Below, in pieces: positions 1 to 5,190 of a stretch of DNA of 6,568 bases. The DNA is from Patescibacteria group bacterium. GTDB taxonomy: Bacteria > Patescibacteriota > Minisyncoccia > Minisyncoccales > Minisyncoccaceae. The notes beneath the pieces were generated by a model that saw only the letters and a list, made by a program, of their open reading frames with translations, was not told where the DNA came from and made no database searches. The translations under genes and the position numbers were made by a program. Positions within the stretch are counted from its first letter, which is position 1. Each line of letters opens with the position of its first letter. Where the stretch lies: the NCBI GenBank assembly GCA_030156465.1, contig JASGMO010000033.1, positions 1 through 6,568 of the forward strand. Reading direction: 5' to 3'.

Positions 1-24
1 TTAAAGTTGCTATTCTTGTCTTAT

Positions 25-99
25 GGCGTGGTGGCCAAGCAGTAAGGCAAGAGTCTGCAAAACTCTCATGCGCGGGTGCAATTCCCGCCCACGCCTCCA
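25..99 (+). tRNA. tRNA-Cys (anticodon GCA), CCA encoded
   Basis: A full cloverleaf can be drawn. The acceptor stem GGCGTGG (25-31) pairs with CCACGCC (89-95). The D stem GCC/GGC is at 34-36 and 46-48. The anticodon stem AGAGT/ACTCT (50-54, 62-66) holds loop CTGCAAA with GCA at 57-59. The T stem GCGGG/CCCGC is at 72-76 and 84-88. The discriminator is T (96), usual for tRNA-Cys, and CCA is encoded (97-99). The T loop reads TGCAATT, with G where the near-universal U55 is expected. The promoter would lie mostly outside the window. Confidence 0.97.
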
Positions 100-108
100 C
101 TTCTTATA

Positions 109-136
109 TTGAATTATTTTTTAATTTATATATAAT
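109..136 (+). promoter_or_regulatory. sigma70-type promoter giving a leaderless HNH mRNA
   Basis: TTGAAT (109-114, four of six consensus bases) and a perfect TATAAT (131-136) are separated by 16 bp. A start point 7 bp after the -10 box falls on or next to the A of the ATG at 143. The transcript would therefore have little or no 5' leader, which fits the absence of any Shine-Dalgarno sequence upstream. The region is AT-only, so a chance match to the -10 box is possible. Confidence 0.5.
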
Positions 137-142
137 ATATTT

Positions 143-661
143 ATGAGAAGAAGATCATGGACAGAAGAACAATTAAGAGACGCAGTTAAAAGTTCTTTTA
201 GTTATAGACAAGTGCTTAAAAAAATAAAATTAAAAGCGACTGGCGGTAACTATGTCCAGATTAAAAAATATATTAAAGAATTTAATATTAATAATGATCA
301 TTTTAAGGGCAGAGGATGGATTAAAGGCTTGAATTTTTCTTTTACTCCTAAAATACCGCTAGAAAAAATTTTAGTTAAGAACAGTTTTTTTCAGAGTCAT
401 AAATTAAAAAATAGATTAATTAAAGAGGGATTCAAACTTCCTTGCTGCGAAGAATGTGGGTGGTCAAAAAAGAGTATTGATGGTAGATTACCATTAGAAT
501 TACACCACATAGACGGAGATTCTAGCAATAATTGTTTAGATAATTTATTATTGCTTTGTCCAAACTGTCATAGCTTGAAGCTTAACTATCGCGGTTGCAA
601 AAAAACACGCCTCGGTGATGAAACTGGTAAACATACAGCACTTAAAATGCTGCGGGCATAG
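143..661 (+). CDS. HNH endonuclease, 3' end overlapping tRNA-Leu
   Basis: A 172-residue HNH-family nuclease. The N-terminal part (SWTEEQLRDAV... to about residue 60, GRGWIKG) looks like the helix-turn-helix DNA-binding segment common in small phage and bacterial HNH proteins. The nuclease core is intact. A zinc ribbon is formed by C102/C105 and C139/C142. The catalytic ELHHIDGD stretch lies at 119-126, followed by Asn134 and His143. The family would normally end shortly after NYRG (148-151). Here residues 156-172 are read from the 5' half of the tRNA-Leu gene, and the TAG stop lies in the variable-arm loop of that tRNA. It probably makes single- or double-strand DNA cuts. A homing-type mobile gene inserted between two tRNA genes is plausible, but no flanking repeats were seen. 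The start has no Shine-Dalgarno sequence and fits leaderless expression. Confidence 0.85.
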   Translation: MRRRSWTEEQLRDAVKSSFSYRQVLKKIKLKATGGNYVQIKKYIKEFNINNDHFKGRGWIKGLNFSFTPKIPLEKILVKNSFFQSHKLKNRLIKEGFKLPCCEECGWSKKSIDGRLPLELHHIDGDSSNNCLDNLLLLCPNCHSLKLNYRGCKKTRLGDETGKHTALKMLRA

Positions 662-691
662 CCCTTGAGGGTTCGAGTCCCTCCCGAGGCA
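609..691 (+). tRNA. tRNA-Leu (anticodon UAA), class II with long variable arm
   Basis: The acceptor stem GCCTCGG (609-615) pairs with CCGAGGC (684-690). The D arm contains the GG pair in CTGGTAA. The anticodon stem CAGCA/TGCTG (636-640, 648-652) holds CTTAAAA with TAA at 643-645. The long variable arm GGGC-ATA-GCCC (654-664) is typical of tRNA-Leu. The T arm is GAGGG-TTCGAGT-CCCTC (667-683). The discriminator is A691. The next bases are CAT, so CCA is not encoded and must be added by nucleotidyltransferase. The HNH reading frame covers its first 53 bases. Confidence 0.96.
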
Positions 692-712
692 CATTATATT
701 TTTTTTCGTTGC

Positions 713-1492
713 ATGAATGAAAACAACATAAAAAAAGAAATTATTGGATTCATTAAAAAAGAATTCCGAAAAGCAAAAACAAGTAAAGCAATAATTGGTA
801 TTTCTGGAGGTGTTGATTCTGCTTTAGTAAGTTTTTTGTGTAAAGAGGCTGGGCTAGATTTATATATTTGTCTATTCCCTTATAAAAAAAGAGGATTAAA
901 AGAGGCAAGATTAATAGCTGAAGAGTTAAAAATAGAAAAAAATAAGATTTTTTATTTAGAACTAGACACATTGATTGATAATCAAGTTAATAGCATAAAA
1001 AAAATTTTAAAAAAATCTAAATATAAATTAAATAAAATTGGCGAGGGTAATATTGTTCCAAGGGAAAGAATGATTTTATTAAATGCTGTAGCATCATCAG
1101 TTAACGGAATTATTGTGGGTACAGAAAATTTAAGTGAATATTTGTTAGGATATTTTACAGAATATGGTGATGTGGCGTGTGATGTTTTTCCTATAGCGGG
1201 ACTATGGAAAACGCAAGTTTTTAATCTTGCTAGAAACATAGGTGTTCCACTAGAAATAATTAACAAAGAGCCAACAGGAGATATTTTTGAAGGATTGACA
1301 GACGAAATTGATTTAGGATTTTCTTATAAAGAGGCTGATGAAATTCTTTATCTTTATTTTATTAAAAAAATGAAAGAAGAGGAAATTGCTAATAATTATA
1401 ATTTCAGTAAAAAATTAATAAGAATGGTAATTAAAAGAGTTGATATCACAAACTATAAAAGAATCAAAAAGCCAAAAATGTTATTTTCTTAA
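713..1492 (+). CDS. nadE: NH3-dependent NAD+ synthetase
   Basis: A 259-residue cytosolic enzyme of the last step of NAD+ synthesis: it adenylates deamido-NAD+ with ATP and amidates it with ammonia. The ATP pyrophosphatase P-loop SGGVDS is at residues 31-36. Other family motifs are PRERM (116-120), VGTENLSE (135-142), GYFTEYGD (146-153), LWKTQV (164-169) and TDE (196-198). Length matches the glutaminase-free form, so free ammonia is the expected nitrogen source. The frame stays open upstream to a TTG at 665, but those codons lie inside the tRNA-Leu gene, so the ATG at 713 is the true start. No Shine-Dalgarno is seen; the leader left after tRNA 3' processing would be about 21 nt and U-rich. It probably shares a transcript with tRNA-Leu. 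No link to the peptide cluster downstream is evident. Confidence 0.93.
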   Translation: MNENNIKKEIIGFIKKEFRKAKTSKAIIGISGGVDSALVSFLCKEAGLDLYICLFPYKKRGLKEARLIAEELKIEKNKIFYLELDTLIDNQVNSIKKILKKSKYKLNKIGEGNIVPRERMILLNAVASSVNGIIVGTENLSEYLLGYFTEYGDVACDVFPIAGLWKTQVFNLARNIGVPLEIINKEPTGDIFEGLTDEIDLGFSYKEADEILYLYFIKKMKEEEIANNYNFSKKLIRMVIKRVDITNYKRIKKPKMLFS

Positions 1493-1534
1493 TTTCTGCA
1501 CGAAATATTTAATTTTTCTTTATATAATTTGTAC

Positions 1535-1562
1535 TTGACAAATAATAATAATAAATTATAAT
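1535..1562 (+). promoter_or_regulatory. Strong sigma70-type promoter of the LAP cluster
   Basis: Perfect TTGACA (1535-1540) and perfect TATAAT (1557-1562) with a 16-bp spacer. This is the best promoter match in the window. Transcription should start near 1569-1570, leaving a leader of about 35 nt before the precursor ATG. The spacer consists of four exact AAT repeats (1541-1552) followed by AAAT. No clear Shine-Dalgarno follows; the nearest purine run, AGAAG (1581-1585), is too far from the start. Confidence 0.85.
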
Positions 1563-1568
1563 TTATTA
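1549..1568. promoter_or_regulatory. 20-bp perfect palindrome over the -10 box, possible operator
   Basis: TAATAAATTATAATTTATTA is identical to its own reverse complement and is centred inside the -10 hexamer. Its left 11 bases, TAATAAATTAT, recur exactly at 1589-1599, 4 nt before the precursor start codon. A dimeric repressor bound here would block the promoter. All bases are A or T, which raises the chance of an accidental palindrome, so the operator role is inference. Confidence 0.4.
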
Positions 1569-1603
1569 AAGGTCGCCCTTAGAAGTGTTAATAAATTATC
1601 ATC

Positions 1604-1762
1604 ATGAAGGTAGATAAAATAATTAAAATTGAAAAGATTGATTTGGAAGATATGAGAGATCAAAAACTAGAAACTTTAGAGGATAGGTTTCAAGAAATTG
1701 AAGCTAGTTCTTCATCCTGTAGTAGTCCTGGTGGAGGTGGTGTAGGAGGAGGAGGCGCATAA
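1604..1762 (+). CDS. LAP/TOMM precursor peptide (leader plus Ser/Cys/Gly core)
   Basis: A 52-residue peptide, shorter than usual gene-finder cutoffs. Residues 1-34 are a highly charged, acidic leader (MKVDKIIKIEKIDLEDM... to RFQEIEA) without a signal peptide or membrane segment. Residues 35-52 are SSSSCSSPGGGGVGGGGA: six Ser and one Cys in an unbroken block, a Pro, then a Gly-rich tail. This is the expected substrate layout for a YcaO cyclodehydratase, which turns Ser and Cys into oxazoline and thiazoline. A heterocycle block followed by a small-residue tail recalls streptolysin S, and the Gly runs recall microcin B17. The gene lies directly after a strong promoter and directly before ycaO and sagB. 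No classical FxxxB recognition motif or double-Gly cleavage site was found. Leader cleavage near A34 is a guess. No homologue was identified. Confidence 0.85.
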   Translation: MKVDKIIKIEKIDLEDMRDQKLETLEDRFQEIEASSSSCSSPGGGGVGGGGA

Positions 1763-1780
1763 CGCCCCTTCTTCTTTTAT
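1744..1780 (+). terminator. Intrinsic terminator/attenuator between precursor and ycaO
   Basis: The left arm 1744-1757 pairs with 1763-1775 around the 5-nt loop CATAA. Four GC pairs (GGCG/CGCC) are followed by one bulged A (1753) and nine further pairs, two of them G-U. A T-rich tail (TTTATT, 1776-1781) follows. The left arm is made of the last Gly codons of the precursor, and the stop codon sits in the loop. Partial termination here would give much precursor mRNA and little enzyme mRNA, as known for the terminator after sagA in the streptolysin S operon. The hairpin could instead be an RNA processing or stability element. Confidence 0.65.
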
Positions 1781-1787
1781 TAAAAAA

Positions 1788-3026
1788 ATGAAAAAAATAG
1801 ATACAGATATTTTGTCTTTAATAGATATAACCCAAGAGAATAATCTTGTTGGAAGAATTGAAAAAGATTTTTATAAATATAATGATGATCCAAGTTTTTT
1901 TTCTTACTTAATTCAACCAAAAGATAATAGCTTTTTGAATTTTATTGATTCAAAATCAAGCTCAGAGTTTAGAAGATATTCTTCCTTTAATAAAAAAAAG
2001 TGTATAGCAAAAATGTTTGGTGAAATAATAGAAAGAGCATGTTCTTCAAGGTATAATGAAGAAGAATTAATTTGGGATAATTATGAAAATATTAAATCTA
2101 AAGCAGTGGATCCTTCTACATTTATGTTCTTTGAAAAAAGGTCAAATATAAATTATTATAAAAATCATAAACAAAAATTAAATTGGATAAAATCCTCTTT
2201 GATAGGAAGCAAAAAAGATATTTTTGTTCCGGCACAATTAGTTTATTTACTTTATAAATATAAAAAAAATGAACCAATTGTAAGTATTCCGATAAGTACC
2301 GGAACAGCTCTTTATTCTAGTAAAAAAAAGGCTGTTCTGACAGGATTATTAGAAGTGATAGAAAGAGATGCTTTCATGGTAAGATATTTAACAAAAATGA
2401 AAAGCAACCTAATAGATGATAAAAAATTAGAAGATACGGATATTAAAAAAATAATAAAGGAGATTAAATATTACAATCTAGATATCAAATTAGTAGATAT
2501 AAATTTAGATGCGCCCTCTTATTCTATATTAGCAATTTTATTAGATAAAACTGAGATTGGGCCTGCTATTTCTGTGGGAATGAAATCAGATATTTGCCTC
2601 AAAGATGCTATTCTTGGAGCAATGGAAGAATGTTTTCAGGTGAGACCATGGATAAGATCTATGATGGTTTTACAAAAAAAGGCAGGGAAACTATATGGCA
2701 AAGAGGAAAAATTAAATAGAGGATTATTGTGGTCTGATAAGAAAATGATAAAAAATCTAAGATTTTTTTTGGAGGGAAATAAAATTGTAAAAAAAGAAAA
2801 TAAATATAAAGAAACAGATATTTTAGAGTGGAGCATTGATAAAAACATTTTTTATAAAGATATTTCTTTACCTATTCTTAAAAACAAATTTTTTGCAACA
2901 AAAGTTTTAAGTTCTTATTTTCAACCACTTTTTCTTGATGAAAGATATCCAATAATAAATCATAAAAGAATTTCACAATTTGCTTCAAATTATAAAATTA
3001 ATAAAATTCCTCATCCTTTTTTATGA
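1788..3026 (+). CDS. ycaO: YcaO-family azoline cyclodehydratase (TOMM D protein)
   Basis: A 412-residue ATP-dependent YcaO protein expected to activate backbone amides of the precursor and cyclise Ser/Cys to azolines. ATP/Mg-binding segments are visible: GEIIER (78-83), STGTA followed by LEVIERDAF (188-196), and AMEECFQVR (278-286). The C-terminal segment SSYFQPLFLDERYP (385-398) and the terminus IPHPFL match the TOMM D-protein pattern, where a PxPxP tail reaches the active site; here the last residue is Leu rather than Pro. The Gly-rich GKG-like motif normally just before the first ExxER is not recognisable (FRRYSSFNKKK instead). Length equals a stand-alone D protein, with no fused E1-like/RRE domain, so the leader-binding partner is missing. 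The start lies 25 nt after the precursor stop with no Shine-Dalgarno. Its stop overlaps the sagB start (ATGA), suggesting translational coupling. Confidence 0.92.
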   Translation: MKKIDTDILSLIDITQENNLVGRIEKDFYKYNDDPSFFSYLIQPKDNSFLNFIDSKSSSEFRRYSSFNKKKCIAKMFGEIIERACSSRYNEEELIWDNYENIKSKAVDPSTFMFFEKRSNINYYKNHKQKLNWIKSSLIGSKKDIFVPAQLVYLLYKYKKNEPIVSIPISTGTALYSSKKKAVLTGLLEVIERDAFMVRYLTKMKSNLIDDKKLEDTDIKKIIKEIKYYNLDIKLVDINLDAPSYSILAILLDKTEIGPAISVGMKSDICLKDAILGAMEECFQVRPWIRSMMVLQKKAGKLYGKEEKLNRGLLWSDKKMIKNLRFFLEGNKIVKKENKYKETDILEWSIDKNIFYKDISLPILKNKFFATKVLSSYFQPLFLDERYPIINHKRISQFASNYKINKIPHPFL

Positions 3027-3790
3027 AGAATAAAGAAATTTACAAAAAATTATTATCATATGATCCTATAGACATTGGCTCTCTTTTTTATAACAAAACA
3101 AAGATAAAGTTTTTTAAATTAAAAAAAAATAAAATTCCAAGAACATGGAAAAGAATTTATTTTAAGATTTATCCAAGATTTAAACAAATAAAATTAAAAG
3201 TCAATAATAATAGCTTCGAAATTGATTCTCTGCTGATTAATAGAAAATCTTTAAGGATTTTTACAAAAAGAAAAATAACCTTTAAAGAATTGTCTAATTT
3301 TTTATTTTTTTCTGCCGGAATTAATAATAAAAAAACAATAAACATAAATGAATCTAGAAGAATGTATCCATCCGCAGGAGCTAGATATCCATTAGAAATT
3401 TATTTAATTAATCTTAAAAAAATAGGCAATAATAATGAAGGAATTTATCACTATAATGTTAAGTGGAATACAATAGAATTATTGAAAGAAGAAAATTGTA
3501 AAAAAATATTATCTAAAGTAATCCCTAATCAGAAATGGATTAGCGATGCAGATACTGTTTTAATAATAACTGCGGTTTTTAATAGAACAAATATAAAATA
3601 TAAAGATAGGGGGTGGAGATATATATATATTGAAGCTGGCCATTTAGGTCAAAATTTTTATTTAAATGCAGAAAAATTAAAATTAAGATGTTGTGCTATT
3701 GGTGGCTTTGATGATAATATTGTCACTGACCTATTAAGATTAGATAATGAAAATGAGGTTCCTATCTACGCCTTTGTTTTAGGAAAATAA
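3023..3790 (+). CDS. sagB: SagB-type FMN-dependent azoline dehydrogenase
   Basis: A 255-residue nitroreductase-fold flavoprotein of the SagB/ThcOx family, expected to oxidise azolines to aromatic thiazole/oxazole with FMN. Seen in order: NRKSLRIF (73-80), the usual RxSxRxF-like FMN phosphate site; SRRMYPSAGARYPLE (111-125), the SagB signature; IEAGHLGQNFYLNAE (203-217); CCAIGGFDD (223-231); and the C-terminal VPIYAFVLGK. The 70-residue N-terminal extension is Lys-rich and not recognised. The gene overlaps ycaO by 4 bp and ends 3 bp before the methyltransferase gene, so all are probably one transcript. Because SagB makes azoles, the final product should carry aromatic rings rather than only azolines. 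Confidence 0.9.
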   Translation: MKNKEIYKKLLSYDPIDIGSLFYNKTKIKFFKLKKNKIPRTWKRIYFKIYPRFKQIKLKVNNNSFEIDSLLINRKSLRIFTKRKITFKELSNFLFFSAGINNKKTININESRRMYPSAGARYPLEIYLINLKKIGNNNEGIYHYNVKWNTIELLKEENCKKILSKVIPNQKWISDADTVLIITAVFNRTNIKYKDRGWRYIYIEAGHLGQNFYLNAEKLKLRCCAIGGFDDNIVTDLLRLDNENEVPIYAFVLGK

Positions 3791-3793
3791 AAT

Positions 3794-4672
3794 ATGAAAA
3801 CAGATAAAGATAATCAGATTATAAAATATACTCAAAATTTTTTAACCAATAAGAAATTAGTTAAAAACTTAATTAATAAAACAACTATTAGTTCAGAAGA
3901 TCTTATCATAGAGGTGGGTCCAGGAAAGGGAATTTTGACTGAAGCATTAAAGGAAAAAACAGAAAATATTTTAGCAATTGAAAAAGACAAGGAGCTTTTT
4001 TTGAATCTATATGGGAAATATGAAAACTATAAAAATATTAAAATAATACACCAAAATTTTTTAGACTACGAATTACCTAATAGGAAATTTAAAATTTTCT
4101 CAAATATACCTTTCAATATTACTTCTCAAATTATTAAAAAAATAACAAGTAGCTTATTTTTTGAAGAAGGGTATTTGATTGTTCAAAAAGAATATGCGGA
4201 AAAAATATGTGGCTATCCATATTTTAACAAGAACTCGAAAGAATCATTGATTTTAAAATATGATTTTGATTTGAATGTTTTGTATAAATTTAAAAAGAAA
4301 GATTTTTGTCCTAGCCCTTCTATTAATATAGTCCTTTTGCGAATGTCAAGAAAGAACAAAAAAAATTCAAAAGAAAGAGAAGATTATTTTGATTTTATCT
4401 CATATGTTTTTTTAAGAGGAAAGAAAAATATAAAAGATTCTCTAAAGAAGATATTTACAGTAAATCAATTAAAGAGAATATCTTTAGAAAATTCTTTTAA
4501 TTTAAATTCAAAGCCGACAGAAATAAATTTTGAAAAATGGTGGAGCATATTTAATTATTATGTTATCGGTGTTGAAAATAAAAAAAAGAATTACGTTAGG
4601 GGATCTTTTAAGTTACTGGAGAGATCTTCTAGAAAAATAAAAAAAATACACAGAACTTGTATTAGAAGATAA
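3794..4672 (+). CDS. erm: Erm-like 23S rRNA adenine-N6 methyltransferase, likely self-resistance
   Basis: A 292-residue SAM-dependent rRNA adenine methyltransferase. Motifs: KYTQNFLT (11-18), EVGPGKG (40-46), acidic E63 in AIEKD, IIHQNFLDY (84-92), the catalytic-loop SNIPFNIT (103-110), and FCPSPSIN (171-178). KYxQNFLT, NIP rather than NLP in the catalytic loop, IFTxNQ (240-245) and the SIFNYY end (271-276) favour Erm over KsgA; this comparison rests on remembered ErmB sequence, not an alignment. Erm enzymes methylate A2058 of 23S rRNA in the peptide exit tunnel. The usual motif Asp in HQD is Asn88 here. A basic tail of about 35 residues extends beyond the usual end. AGGA (3781-3784), 9 nt before the ATG, is a credible Shine-Dalgarno. 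As last gene of the LAP operon it probably protects the producer. A KsgA-type housekeeping role remains possible. Confidence 0.82.
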   Translation: MKTDKDNQIIKYTQNFLTNKKLVKNLINKTTISSEDLIIEVGPGKGILTEALKEKTENILAIEKDKELFLNLYGKYENYKNIKIIHQNFLDYELPNRKFKIFSNIPFNITSQIIKKITSSLFFEEGYLIVQKEYAEKICGYPYFNKNSKESLILKYDFDLNVLYKFKKKDFCPSPSINIVLLRMSRKNKKNSKEREDYFDFISYVFLRGKKNIKDSLKKIFTVNQLKRISLENSFNLNSKPTEINFEKWWSIFNYYVIGVENKKKNYVRGSFKLLERSSRKIKKIHRTCIRR

Positions 4673-4694
4673 TAGAGATTATTTTTTTGTATTT

Positions 4695-4726
4695 CAAAAA
4701 ACACGCTGTAAAGCGTGCTTTTCTTT
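4695..4726. terminator. Bidirectional intrinsic terminator
   Basis: The perfect 6-bp stem CACGCT/AGCGTG (4702-4707, 4712-4717) has a GTAA tetraloop. It is flanked by AAAAAA on the left and CTTTTCTTT on the right, so it has a U-tract when read from either strand. It lies between the convergent erm and 3D-domain genes and can end both transcripts, marking the right border of the LAP operon. Confidence 0.85.
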
Positions 4727-5180
4727 ATATCTCTAATACTTCAATATATGCTTCTCTTATTCCAAAGTCTACGGCTTCTTGGGTACTAGCAAACCATATA
4801 TCAACCCAGTAAGGGCCTTTTCTACGGTTCATTCTATCTTCAACGACAAAGACCTTATCTCCAAAGTATTCAGGTATTCTAATTTCTGTTCCGAAGGGTA
4901 GCATATTATTAGCGATGATACCTTCTTTAACACGGGTACCTGAAGCAGTTATAAAGGGGTCATCATCTGTTTGCCATACAGTTGAAGAATATGCCGTAAC
5001 AATAACCTTAACTAAGTTTGGCTTCTCTTCTTCTACTCTAGAAAAAGTCATTAAGATATTATTTTCTTCTATTTGATTTTTTTCCGTCAATTCCACACTT
5101 GATTCAGCTATTAAAGTTGAAGCCAAGAAGAAGAAAAGTGCAATTGCCGGGATTAGGATAAATATTTGTTTTTTATGCAT
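4725..5180 (-). CDS. Secreted 3D-domain (double-psi beta-barrel) protein
   Basis: A 151-residue protein. Residues 1-25 are a signal peptide: HKK, a hydrophobic core, then a likely cut after STLIA. A low-complexity acidic linker follows to about residue 55. The 3D domain runs from VTAYSS (61) to the end, with the Asp cluster TDDDP (71-75), TASGTRVKEGIIANN, PFGTEIRIP (95-103), VVEDRMNRR (112-120) and WVDIWF (125-130). D115 and D127 are two of the three Asp that give the domain its name. Such domains resemble the MltA/RlpA barrel and bind or cut peptidoglycan, often in resuscitation-factor-like proteins. There is no LysM or G5 domain, so this is a minimal form. It probably acts at the cell envelope, with enzymatic activity unproven. 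It has its own promoter and shares only the terminator with the LAP cluster. Confidence 0.85.
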   Translation of the reverse strand: MHKKQIFILIPAIALFFFLASTLIAESSVELTEKNQIEENNILMTFSRVEEEKPNLVKVIVTAYSSTVWQTDDDPFITASGTRVKEGIIANNMLPFGTEIRIPEYFGDKVFVVEDRMNRRKGPYWVDIWFASTQEAVDFGIREAYIEVLEI

Positions 5181-5190
5181 ATAACTAAAT

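Noticed and set aside
665..712. Extended nadE start at TTG 665 adding 16 residues
   Set aside because: The extra codons lie in the T arm and acceptor stem of tRNA-Leu; family length and motifs fit the ATG at 713.
753..1266. Minus-strand open frames inside nadE
   Set aside because: They are shadows opposite a conserved gene, with low-complexity hydrophobic translations and no start signals.
713..1492. nadE as part of the peptide biosynthesis cluster
   Set aside because: The cluster has its own perfect promoter after nadE, and NAD+ synthesis has no known role in LAP formation (SagB uses FMN).
2636..2848. Minus-strand open frame inside ycaO
   Set aside because: It lies opposite the conserved C-terminal half of YcaO and shows no recognisable domain.
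3024..3026. TGA read as Gly (code 25, as in Gracilibacteria)
   Set aside because: This TGA closes ycaO right after the expected PxP-type C-terminus and overlaps the sagB start, and other genes end normally, so the standard code fits.
3794..4672. KsgA (16S A1518/A1519 dimethyltransferase) as the first reading
   Set aside because: KYxQNFLT, the NIP catalytic loop, IFTxNQ and the SIFNYY end fit Erm better, and the operon context fits resistance. Not fully excluded without a tree.
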